Assembly: GCF_002127325.2 (NCBI RefSeq)
Contig: NC_035449.2
Coordinates: 78,096,693-78,160,692, forward strand
Source of the DNA: Helianthus annuus
Lineage: Eukaryota > Streptophyta > Magnoliopsida > Asterales > Asteraceae
Direction of reading: 5' to 3'
DNA: 64,000 bases
Under the pieces are notes generated by a model. The model searched no databases. It was not told the DNA's origin and was given only the letters and a program-made list of their open reading frames with translations. Shown here in pieces: positions 45,984-57,399 of the stretch; within the stretch, counting starts at the first letter, position 1; each line of letters begins with the position of its first letter. Made by a program: the position numbers and the translations under genes.

Positions 45984-48900
45984 ATGAAGATCATGGCTGG
46001 ACGTGTTAACCTAACTCAAGCCCAGTTGACGGCTTTGATCAATGAACGAGTTGCTGAGGCACTCGCAGCCGCTCAGGCAGGAGGCCAGTTTACTCAGCAG
46101 CCTGCATGCACGTTCAAAACTTTCATGGACTGTCGTCGTAGCACTTTCAGTGGCACAAAAGGAGCAGTTGGACTCCTCCACTGGTTCGAGAAGCTCGAGT
46201 CAGTCTTCGAAATGTGTGAATGCCATGAGGCACGTGCCACTAGTACTCTCGAAGGCATCGCGCTGACTTGGTGGAATGCGCAAGTTCAGATGCTGGGGTT
46301 GGCGGCTGCCAATGCCACCCCATGGAACGATTTCAAGGAACTGATCAAGTGGGAATATTGTAGTCGTGATGACATCCACAAGCTGGAAATGGAGTTCTTT
46401 AACCTGAAGATGACTAGGTCAGAAATAGAGGCGTATACGAAACAGTCAAACGAGCTGGCCATCTTGTGTCCAACTATGGTGGACCCTCCCATCAAGCGTA
46501 TAGAGTTGTACCTCAGAGGCTTAGTACCAGAAATTCAAAGTCATGTGACATCGGCCAACCTTGCTACCATCCAGGATATTACTCGTCTAGCTCATCGTCT
46601 CACAGACCAGGCAGTGGAACAGAACAGACTGCCTAAACGTATCAGTGCTACCACTACCGCTACCACTACTGCTACTCCCAGTGACAACAAGCGAAAATGG
46701 GATGGAACCTCCAGCAAGGGTTCAACTTCGGTTCAGTCCCAGGCACAGCAACGAAAGACAGATGACTACCAGAGCCCCAGTCAGCAGTCTTCTGGTAGTC
46801 ACGGGCAGGGTGGATATCGAGGAAATCACCCAAGGTGCAACAGATGCAATAGGCACCACAATGGTCAGTGTAACAAGGGTCGTTGTCAGAGGTGTCTCAA
46901 GATGGGTCATGAAGCTAAGGATTGCAGGAGCTCACGACCTGCGAATCAGAACCAACAACAACCACCAGCTCCACAGAACCAGCAGCAGCAACAGCAGCGA
47001 GGCAACAGGGGATGCTTTCAGTGTGGTGTTGAAGGCCACTTCAAGCGAGACTGCCCCCAGTTAAACCGAAACCAGAACAACAACAACAATGATCAGGGAA
47101 ATGGGAAAAACAACGAGGGAAACAATGATGGAAACAACGGTGCTAGGGGTTGCGCGTTCGTGCTCGGTCAGGGTGATGCAAGGAATGATCCTAACGTAGT
47201 GATGGGTAAGTTCCTTTTCGACGACTTTTATGTTACCGTATTATTTGATTCGGGTGCGGATACCAGCTATGTGTCTTTAAAAGTTAGTCAAATGCTTAAA
47301 CGTACACCAACTCCTTTAAACACCAAGCATGTCGTAGAGTTAGCTAATGGTAAGAGTTTAGAAGCCACGCACATAGTCAAGGGTTGTAACATCGTTTTAG
47401 CTGGTCGGACCTTCTCTATCGATCTCATTCCTATAGTTCTGGGTAGTTTCGACATCGTCATTGGGATGGATTGGTTATCTCAACAGCAAGCAGAGATCAT
47501 ATGCAAAGAGAAGATTGTTCGTATTCCTCGTTCCGGTCAAGAACCTCTCGTGATTCAAGGCGACCAGAGTGGTGCTGTGGTGGACATCATCTCTTTCCTA
47601 AAGGCCAAGAAGTGTTTGCGGAAGGGCCACACTGCTATACTAGCCCTCGTTACTGACACATCAGCGAAAGAGAAGAAAATCGAGGATATTCCTATAGTAC
47701 GTGACTTTCCTCAAGTGTTCCCTGAGGAATTACCTGGGCTACCGCCTCATCACCAGGTCGAATTCCAAATCGAGCTAGCTCCTGGAGCAGCGCCCATAGC
47801 TCGAGCACCTTATCGCTTAGCTCCATCAGAACTAGATGAACTATCCAAGCAATTGCAAGAACTCTTGGATAAGGGTTTCATACGTCCTAGCTCTTCGCCC
47901 TGGGGAGCTCCGGTATTATTTGTGAAGAAGAAATATGGTACCTTCCGTATGTGCATAGATTACCGTGAACTCAACAAGGTGAGCGTGAAGAATCGCTATC
48001 CTCTTCCACGCATCGATGATTTATTCGACCAGTTGCAAGGGTCGAGCTACTACTCCAAGATTGACCTGAGGTTAGGTTATCATCAACTGAGGGTTCGAGA
48101 CGAGGATGTCTCTAAGACAGCATTCAGAACTCGCTACGGCCACTACGAGTTTCTGGTCATGCCATTTGGGTTAACAAATGCACCTGCAGTCTTCATGGAC
48201 CTTATGAACAGAGTGTGCAAGCCTTACTTAGATAAGTTCGTCATAGTATTCATCGACGACATCCTGATCTATTCTAAGAGTTAGGAGGAACACGAGCAGC
48301 ATCTACGGCTCATATTGGAACTCCTTCGAACAGAACAACTGTATGCCAAGTTCTCAAAATGCGACTTCTGGCTTCGTGAAGTCCATTTTCTAGGCCACGT
48401 GGTCAACAAGGATGGGATTCATGTTGATCCATCCAAGGTAGACTCAATTATAAACTAGCCTGCTCCTCGTACACCAACGGAAATCCGCCAATTCTTGGGT
48501 TTGGCAGGCTACTACAGAAGGTTCATCAAAGACTTCTCAAAGATTGCACAGCCGCTTACACTACTAACGTAGAAGGGCGTTACTTATCGTTGGGGTAATA
48601 CACAGGAAGCAGCTTTTCAACACCTAAAGGATAGACTTTGTAGTGCACCTATCCTCTCATTGCCTGAAGGCACAGACGATTTTGTAGTTTATTGCGACGC
48701 ATCCATTCAGGGTCTTGGGTGTGTGTTGATGCAACGTGACAAGGTCATAGCCTATGCATCACGACAACTTAAAGTTCATGAATGAAACTATACTACACAA
48801 TATTTAGAGCTGGGAGCTATGGTTTTCGCGCTTATGATATGGAGACATTACCTGTACGGTACCAAGTGCACCAAGTATACCGATCACTGGAGTCTCAAGC

Positions 48901-50609
48901 ATATCTTCAAGCAAAAGGAGTTGAACATGCGACAACGACGATGGGTTGAGCTGTTGAATGATTATGAATGCGCAATCAAGTACCATCCAGGCAAAGCCAA
49001 TGTTGTGGCTGACGCCCTCAGTCGAAAGGATACTACACCTAGGCGTGTACGAGCACTTCAACTTACCATCCAGTCTAGTCTTCCGGCACAGATACGGGAT
49101 GCTCAGGTAGAAGCATTGAAACCAGAAAACATCAGGACTGAAGCCCTACGTGGCTCAAGGCAACAGTTAGAACAAAAGGAAGACGACGCCTACTACGTAA
49201 CAGGACACATCTGGGTCCCACTTTATGGCAACTTACGCAAACTTGTAATGGATGAAGCCCATAAGTCTCGCTACTCGGTAAATCCTGGTTCGGATAAGAT
49301 GCACCACGATCTCAGAACTACGTATTGGTGGCCTAGCATGAAAGCCCACATAGCAACTTACGTTAGCAAGTGTTTGACTTGTGCGAGAGTCAAGACGGAA
49401 TATCAGAAACCATCAGGCCTACTCCAGCAACCAAAGATACCACAATGGAAATGGGAGGAAATTTCCATGGATTTTGTTACTGGCCTGCCTAGATCCTAAC
49501 GTGGGAATGATACTATTTGGGTGATCGTGGATCGACTCACAAAGTCTGCTCACTTCTTGGCTATCAAGGAAACAGACAAGTTCTCTACCTTAGCAGACAT
49601 TTACTTAAAGGAAGTGGTTTCGAGGCACGGGGTGCCAACCTCCATTATCTCCAATCGTGATGCACGTTTTACTTCGGAACTGTGGCAAGCAATGCACAAA
49701 TCTTTTGGCTCACGATTAGACATGAGCACAACTTATCACCCTCAGACGGATGGGCAGTCTGAGCGCACTATTCAGACTCTAGAAGACATGCTTCGGGCAT
49801 GTGTTATCGATTTCGGCAACGGCTGGGAAAAACATCTCCCATTAGTGGAGTTTTCGTACAACAACAGTTACCACACCAGCATTCAAGCTGCTCCATTTGA
49901 GGCATTGCATGGGCGTAAATGCCGATCACCTCTCTGTTGGGCAGAGGTGGGCGATAGTCAGATCACAGGTCCAGAACTTGTAGTTGATGCTACAGAAAGG
50001 ATTGCACAGATACGACAACGAATGGTGGCAACTCGTGACCGTCAGAAAAGCTACGCTGATAAGCATAGGAAACCACTCGAGTTCCAGGTTGGGGATCGAG
50101 TGCTACTCAAAATCTCACCTTGGAAAGGTGTAATTCGTTTTGGCAAACGAGGCAAGCTCAATCTGCGGTATGCCGGGCCGTTCGAAATCATAGAAAGAAT
50201 AGGCAAAGTGGCCTACAAACTGAACCTACCAGCAGAACTCGGTGGAGTTCACAACGTTTTTCACATGTCAAATCTGAAGAAGTGTCTGTCAGATGAGACC
50301 CTCATAGTTCCTCTCAAGGAACTCACTATCGACGATCAGTTGTGATTCGTTGAAGAACCAGTTGAAATCACGGACCGGGATATTAAGGTCCTCAAGCACA
50401 CCAGAATAACTCTTGTGCGAGTTCGTTGGAACTCCCGTCGTGGCCCAGAGTTCACCTGGGAACGCGAAGATCAGATGAAACAAAAGTATCCCCAATTGTT
50501 CGCAAACAGTACAACCACTACTGAGGCTGAAGCTACCACGGAATTTCGGGACGAAATTCCAAACCAACGGGGGAAGGATGTGACACCCCAGGAAAACCAT
50601 GCAACTTAA
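45984..50609 (+). pseudogene. gag-pol: gag-pol polyprotein of element G, one frame with six premature stops
   Basis: The frame is continuous from ATG 45984 (or the better-placed ATG 45993) to TGA 50609 with no frameshift. Stops are TAG 48282, TAG 48456, TAG 48570, TGA 48783, TAA 49497 and TGA 50343. Gag and protease up to the RT palm, 766 residues, are open. Zinc knuckles [14 protein letters not shown] and [14 protein letters not shown] lie in 46880-47055, protease has DSGA, RT has FIDD. Integrase keeps Asp 49470 and Glu 49761 but the second catalytic Asp is Asn (codon 49653), a G-to-A change that alone would abolish activity. RT also has unusual residues (Tyr in KKKYG, Leu in DLRLGYHQ). The final stop lies 31 bases inside the 3' LTR, so the C-terminus is encoded across the polypurine tract. 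Confidence 0.93.
50541..50578 (+). other. Hairpin and polypurine tract of element G
   Basis: A perfect 8-bp inverted repeat (GAATTTCG 50541-50548, CGAAATTC 50552-50559, loop GGA) precedes AACCAACGGGGGAAGGA and the LTR start at 50579. A second hairpin of the same type sits inside the LTR (50635-50653). Confidence 0.8.
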
Positions 50610-52956
50610 CTAGCTTCCTCAGTGAGTACGTACCAAATTTCAGGACGAAATTTCTTTTAACTTGGGGATAATGTGACAACTCGTATTTCAGACCTCTATT
50701 TGTACTTTGATGTAACCAGTGGGAACGTTATGTGATTATGTGAAACTTGGTTGATTGGTTGATTGTTTAATGAATGATATGTCTTTTTACATGTGAATGT
50801 GTATGTACTTGTATGATCCGAATCGCACAACAACCACTCGATCGCACAAGCCCACTCGGACCATACTCTTTGCACTAGAACCACAAGGCGGCCCATGATG
50901 GGTTCGGCCCACTTCCTTTGCACGCATAACCTTAGGGGGAGGGGGTATACTCCTCATTAGTTGCAAAACACACAACACACATAAACCCCACCCTCTCATT
51001 CTCTCATCTTGAAGCCGACGACAACACATCCCCTCTCCACCGAAGCTTTTGTGTTCAGATCAATCCTTGTTCCCTTCTCTAACCGGTTAGTGTTTTTGGT
51101 ATTGATTGTATGTTGACTGATGGTGTGATATATATATATATGCTCTACATGATGATTTAGGGGTGATATATGGTTGATGGTGATGTAAACTGTTGATGTT
51201 TGATGTTCACAATAATCGGCTCACATGTGTACTTGATGATATTCATACGATTAGGATTGCAGGATCTAGAGTTAGAAGCGAACACATAATAATCGGCTGT
51301 GATGTGTTATTAATCGGATGATTGTTGTGAAGGGTGCATGTTAGTATTCAAGCCATGAATCTGTTAATGTGTGAAGGTGTGGTTGATAATTATGTGATGA
51401 ATGATTTTAGGGTTCATATGATTTGGTGATAATTGCTCTGTTTAATCTTGGAAAACTGTTAGATGTCGATTGATAATCTCATAAATGGAAACCATGTAAC
51501 TAATTGATTGTTGACTAAATCGGAAAATGGAAACAATGTAACTGATTTCATGAATTAAGGAAGTTTGTTAACTGGTCGCACAAACTCTTGAATCGCACAA
51601 GGCGACTGATCGCACAAGTACCAGACGCACAAGTGCAGTCGCACAAGTTAGGTACCTCACATAGAGCACAGTGTACAACACAGCGTATGCATGATCGCAC
51701 AAGACTTGGGCCACACACGGGCGTTTAGACTATTTGGCCTTAAAGCCCAATATCCTGTCACACGGGCTAACCAACCGCACAACCCGACTGAATCGCACAA
51801 GTCGTCTGAGTCGCACAAGATCACTGCTTGGGCCGGGTATACTGTTGGACTTCTTAATTGTTGGGCCGGGTTTATGTTGGATCGCACAACATGTTGTGGA
51901 TCGCACAAGGCTGTGCTGGACGCACAACATGTTGGGCCTGGTATTATTTGGGCTTCTTTGGATGAATCACACAAGTCGGATTTGTTACATGACTGTTAAC
52001 GTGTTACCATGATCAATACGTGTACATAACCTGTTAGTTTCGTGAAAACTTACGTGCACTACTTGAACCTAGACCTAACTCGTATGGTAAACATGTTAGA
52101 CGTGGTTGACCCCTTATTGCTCAAGTAACCTTTTTGTATATCTGCCGAGCAAACCAAGGTGAGTTCACACTCTCTCCATGGTATGGGATTCTCAAGGGTT
52201 GGGAATGGGCAAACGAACTAAACAAAAATTACTACCATCCTCTGGGAGTAGGATGCCAAGATTACACACTGGACCAAACCTCTATCATTTAAGTCCCTCA
52301 TCATATCGACTTAATCGCTGAGGCCTGTGGCGAGCGGGTCATTAGTTAATAGCGCTATTAGGTTTAACAAACCTCACACCGTGCCAGTCGGACGGGCGTG
52401 TACTAATGGACTTTGGGCAAAGGGTCAATGCTGATAGACTTTGACTTAGGGCACCTCTTACATTTTCGTAGCAGTCGATACCCTCGGACTAGTAACACAT
52501 GGGAAGCCCCCACTAATCTTCGCACACATGTCTGGGAGACCGCGATACGAATATTTACGATACATGGTTTACAAAACAAACATATGATTTACGAAACGAA
52601 TACTATAACCAGACAACCAACTGTGAACTCGCTCAACTTTGTTGTTGACTCGTTGTCACATGTCTTACAGGTCAATAGATACTCATGGAGCTTGCATAGG
52701 GAGGCGCAGTCGTTGTGGGACATGGATCGTGGATACCATGTTAAACATTTATGACATTTCAAACTTATACTTACGATGAGTTTTACAATTATGCTTCCGC
52801 TAAACATTGAACTATACTTGTGTTTTGAACACCTTTCATATTGTTGGTTGAATTACATTTACTACTTGCATTGTTCAATATGATTGGTGGCTTGATCCTG
52901 GTCATGTCACGCCTCCTGACGGTGATACTCCGCGTGTGGATTTTGGGGGTGTGACA
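50579..52956 (+). repeat. 3' LTR of element G
   Basis: Colinear with 43248-45680 but shorter through two deletions in the ATCGCACAAG array. It carries the same internal TGTGACA restart, here at 50672. It ends in GGGGGTGTGACA. Confidence 0.93.
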
Positions 52957-52961
52957 TTAAT

Positions 52962-53370
52962 GATATTATGTTTTAACTTTCTATACCTTTATTGTTAAGC
53001 TTTAATATAAAAAACTGCATTTACAATTAAAAAACATCAAAAATAGCTGAAATAACAGCAAAATCAGCAAAAATAGCTGAAAAAACTGAAAAAAACACTT
53101 CTGTGCTGTTTCTGCAGTACCGGTTTTTTACTGGCTTTTCTTGACCGGTTTTTTAAATCGGTTATTTAAATTGGTTATTATTCAAATTAAAAAAAAAAAC
53201 CGTTTTTTTAAACAACCGATTACAACCGGTTACAAGTTTTTCATGTTAAAACCGGTTAATAACCGGAACCGGTTTTTAAATAACCGGTTTTTTTTCTAGC
53301 CCATTTTAACCGGTCCGGTTAATAACCGTAACCGATTTTTGAAAAAAAAACCAGTTGTAAGTTTTACATC
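52962..53370. repeat. 3' part of the hAT element with right subterminal AACCGGTT repeats
   Basis: This resumes the hAT sequence after G. It has several AGCTGAAATAACAGC-like repeats (about 53045-53090) and then dense AACCGGTT cores in both orientations. Confidence 0.7.
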
Positions 53371-54182
53371 AATCGATTCGCAGAGCCCTAAAACACATGT
53401 TTGTAATTCGGAAAAAAACTTGTCTCTGTTAAGTTTTTTTTAATGGGGGACCGGTGGGTGAAAAATAGATAAAAGGTTGAATTGACAAGGGAAATATTCA
53501 AAGATGAGACTACCAATAGTCAATCACGTCTAGTAGAGATTACTACACGTCTAGTAGAGATTACTACAGATCAATTTTCCATAATAAAAAACAAAAACGT
53601 AAGCTACCGGTAGTAAAAACGGAAAATGCCGGTACAATCTCGTTTTATGAATCTCACTTTTTTTCCTTTAAAAATTTGTAGACCTTTTTTAAATTCCTTT
53701 AAAAATTGTAGACCTTTTTTTAAATAAATTAATCAAAACTGATTATCAACCATGAACAACGATAACATTAGTTACAAGAAAGAAAATATAATTCATCAAG
53801 ACACCAATGTTTTCACAGGCTTAAACATTTTTTTTTGTATAATTCTATAAATATAATTCTTTTAAAATAAAACATTAATATTAACATTAAAATCACCTCC
53901 TTTCAAGCAGGATATTGAAATAGCTTTTCCCATGTTTGACGGGTTCTTGTTTTGCTATCAAAGTCCATTGAACTTTTGCTTTTAAACTCTATTATTCTGA
54001 TTTAGTGTCGTGGTACAATCAAGACAATTTATATAACTTTAATAAAACTTAGGTGATCATACCTTTTAAAAGTTATTCTCTAAGAGCTAATTTATAACTT
54101 CTTTTTCCTAAAAAAACTTATATTGTTAACTTTTAGTAATTTGCATTATTAAGACAACTATATATTTTGTTTCATGTTTTAA
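53371..54182. other. AT-rich stretch without a gene
   Basis: Contains a directly repeated CACGTCTAGTAGAGATTACTA unit of about 21 bp (53525-53570), and AT-rich DNA. No reading frame of note. Confidence 0.45.
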
Positions 54183-54191
54183 TTTTTATAC

Positions 54192-55416
54192 GAGAAAAAT
54201 GCCCGGATAGTCCCTGTGGTTTCGCATTTTTTCACCTATAGTCCCCAACTTTCTAAAATTACCTGAATAGTCCCCAACTTTTCATTTTTTGTTCCCGGAT
54301 AGTCGCTGGGTCTAACTTCAGTTTGTTTTCTCTGTTAAGTGGGTGTGAAATGACCAATTTACCCTTTCCTTTAAAAAGCCAAACCACATGGACTATCCGG
54401 GCATTTTCTTCATTTTTAAAGAAAAATCCCACCACCACACTTCATCTTCAACCTCCACCCACCATCACCCTCCTCCACCCTCCACCATCACCACCACAGT
54501 CACCTGAACTGCCAGTGACAGATAATGAGCAAATACACAAATCTTCATATGAAAACTTTTAAAAAATGAAACTTTTGCAATGTCAATAGAACATCTTAAA
54601 AAGGAAATTGTTGGAAAATGAGTGCATTTTCTGATAATTGTCTAGAAAATAATGCTTGTGTATTTATGTTAGGTGTAATCATTAGTTTTATAAAAATCTT
54701 CCATCTTTCTATCAAACAATTTTTATATGATCTCAATCAACACTCACATTTGGCTTGCTCTGTAGGTTTTTCGAGAAAAGTAATTTCTTTTCAAGTTATT
54801 TTAATTTTCATCCTGTTAATGATATTCCATAATTGTGCTGCAGGCTTTTATAATTGCATCAACTGCAACAGAGGAGGAGATGCTAAGCTGGTAAGAATGT
54901 TTGTTCTTTTTCATGTATGTGAAAGAGATTTGTTGTTTGTTCACATGTTCTTGACATGCTTGCTGATGTGCAGGTATCGTGAACATGTTGTATGGACTGA
55001 TAAAGCTTTAAACATGAAACTCATGAGGAAGGGAATTTTGACCCGCATTCATGCTCCAATGGTGAGTTCAAGTTCAGGTGAGGATTATGGCAGTTTAGGT
55101 GATTATGAGGGTGATGGTGATGGTGGAGGGTGGAGGAGGGTGATGGTGGGTGGAGGTTGAAGATGAAGTGTGGTGGTGGGGTTTTTCTCTAAAAATGTAG
55201 AAGATGCCCGGATAGTCCCTGTGGTTTGGCCTTTTAAAGGAAAGGGTAAATTGGTCATTTCACACCCATTTAACAGAGAAAACAAACTGAAGTTAGACCC
55301 AGGGACTATCCGGGAACAAAAAATGAAAAGTTGGGGACTATTCAGGTAATTTTAGAAAGTTGGGGACTATAGGTGAAAAAATGCGAAACCACAGGGACTA
55401 TCCGGGTATTTTTCTC
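54192..55416. mobile_element. Pack-MULE-like element with perfect 9-bp TSD
   Basis: Long inverted repeats of about 300 bp (54192-54500 and 55100-55416) start GAGAAAAATGCCCGG on each side. The 9-bp duplication TTTTTATAC at 54183-54191 and 55417-55425 is perfect, the size typical of Mutator-like elements. No transposase is encoded. The unique centre (about 54510-55080) looks like captured gene DNA with intron borders. The 180-codon plus frame at 54618-55160 ignores these introns and is likely spurious. Confidence 0.85.
54844..55061 (+). pseudogene. Captured gene fragment with two putative exons inside the Pack-MULE
   Basis: Exon 54844-54890 (47 nt) is preceded by GTGCTGCAG and followed by donor GTAAGA. 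Intron 54891-54973 (83 nt) ends TGTGCAG. Exon 54974-55061 (88 nt) ends CCAATG with donor GTGAGT. Joined, the exons give 45 codons without a stop, with the intron splitting a codon. The product includes [14 protein letters not shown] and [10 protein letters not shown] do not recognise the parent gene. Upstream CTCTGTAG near 54764 may be a further acceptor. Confidence 0.6.
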
Positions 55417-55707
55417 TTTTTATACTTATGACCAGTTGGCCTAGTTATATTGTTGACACAAATTTTTATATTCTAATGTAAATGATTATTATAGAAAAAT
55501 ATATAGCAATGTACTTAAAATTTTGGTATATTTTTATAATTATGCTCTGAATTCAAAACCAAATCAGGTTCTTGAATTTGAGTTTCCGTCAAGAATATTT
55601 GAAAAGCACCATTTGAGTTGGTGGTATAATGGGAGAATCATAAGAACACTTAACGTCATAGGTTCAAGTCTCAAAAGAGTAGGAAATAAAATTTGTCATT
55701 AAAAAAA

Positions 55708-56364
55708 GAGTGGTTTACACTTTGTGTCCTTTATGAATTACACAAATTATGAAACATGACTTTTAAAAAAAATAATTACAGATTATGTCCAAAAACACCA
55801 TGTTATGTAACATTTTATGTCCTTTCAAAATTTTTTTAACATTTTATGTCCTTTCAACCTAACTGAGTTATTAATCTTAATATATTCAGTTACTTATCAT
55901 TAAGGACACAAAATGTAATTTACTTTAAAAGCATTTTTGTTTTTAGTTAACATTAAAAGTAAAAAACTAAAAAATTAATTATTTATTATTCATATATAAA
56001 TATATATATATATATATACATTTGTTTTATATAACCACATATAAAAGTAAGTCGCATTCTATTTATTTTCGTTAACTGTTTTATATAAATTCCTAAATTT
56101 TAAAAAATTAATTGAATTAATTTTTTTACTATCAAACCTAATCAAATAATTATTTTAGTTATTCATAGGAATGTAAGCCTTATTTTATAAATCGAATATG
56201 ACTTAGATTTTATAAGTGTTTATATATGAAATAATAATGAATAATTAAACCTTTATTTTTTAATATTAACTAACGTATAGGAAGTTGAGTCATATTTTAT
56301 AAATATTTTATAAATATTTTATAAACCAAATGTGACTTAGTTTTTATAAGTGTTTATATAAAAC

Positions 56365-56400
<36 letters not shown>

Positions 56401-56509
56401 AATTAATATTAAATATTTAAACTTTATATATATGAAATTTATAGGAATTTGAGTCATATTATAAAAATAAATATAATATGACTCAAATTAATATGCCACA
56501 AATTCCTTT

Positions 56510-56551
<42 letters not shown>

Positions 56552-56897
56552 CTAGTTCATATATGTTGTTTTATATAAACATTCATAAAACCAATTCGTA
56601 TTTGGTTTATAAACATATTTATAAAATATGACTCAAATTCCTATAAATTAGTTAATATTAAAAATAAAAAAATTAAAAGTATAACTATTTATTTTGATTT
56701 CATATATAAACACTTATAAAATCTATGTGGTATTCGGTTTATTAAATATTGACTCAAATTTCTGTGAATAATTAAATAATGATTTGTACTAAAAATAAAT
56801 AATTCAATTAATTGTTTATAATTCACGATTTCTTCAAAATAATTAACTAAAATAAATTGAATACGACTTACTTTTTATAAGTGTTTATATAACACAA

Positions 56898-56936
<39 letters not shown>

Positions 56937-57246
56937 ATTAAACTTATAGTTTTTTACTTTTAATATTAACTAAAAGATAAAAATGCTTTTAAAAGTAACT
57001 TACACTTTGTGTTCTTAATGTTAACTAATTGAATATATTAAACTTTGTGTCCTTTATGGCATGTGAAAACACAATATTGTCATTGCTTTGATCTAAGCTA
57101 ACTAAGATAATTAACCTAGTCAGGTTAAAAGGACATATAATATTACATAACATGGTGTTTTTGGACATAATCTGTAATTATATTTTTTTAAAAGTCACGT
57201 TTCATAATTTGTGTAATACATAAAGGACACAAAGCGTAATTTACTC
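55708..57246. mobile_element. Second long-TIR element (MULE-like), imperfect 9-bp TSD
   Basis: Inverted arms of at least 250 bp carry, in mirror order, TTTGTGTCCTTTATG, CAAATTATGAAAC and GATTATGTCCAAAAACACCA. The flanks are TTAAAAAAA (55699-55707) and TTAAAAAAT (57247-57255), eight of nine identical, though A-rich and so weak. The AT-rich core holds further inverted copies of ATAGGAATTTGAGTCATATT-like text and several (TA)n tracts. No transposase. Confidence 0.75.
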
Positions 57247-57399
57247 TTAAAAAATATTTGAAATGCAATACCCGTACAATTGGATTAATACAACTCTTTT
57301 TACAAGTTAGACTAAAGGTATTCTAAATTAGTGGACTTAAATGTGTGTGCGTGCGTGTGTAGATAAATGATCTATAAAAAGATGGTTGAGTTATTTTAC

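Larger units (their letters stand above)
43248..52956 (+). mobile_element. Element G: complete Ty3/gypsy chromovirus with TSD TTAAT
   Basis: LTRs of 2433 bp (43248-45680) and 2378 bp (50579-52956) enclose a 4.9-kb internal region. The 5-bp duplication TTAAT is perfect at 43243-43247 and 52957-52961. The insertion is about 180 bp downstream of the hAT transposase stop, inside the hAT element, so G is the younger of the two. The LTRs are visibly more diverged than those of A and also differ by two repeat-bounded deletions. Confidence 0.95.
40528..53370 (+). mobile_element. hAT transposon carrying insertion of element G
   Basis: The left end near 40528 reads TAGAGGTGTACAAAACCGG, like hAT termini of the type TAGGGGTGTAC. 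AACCGGTT-type motifs are dense in 40540-40785 and again in 53120-53365 on the far side of G, which marks both subterminal regions of one transposon. Without G the element is about 3.1 kb. I could not fix the right terminus or an 8-bp TSD, so the right end is approximate. Confidence 0.7.

Noticed and set aside
54618..55160. 180-codon frame in the Pack-MULE as a real protein
   Set aside because: It reads through consensus introns and ends in the terminal inverted repeat.
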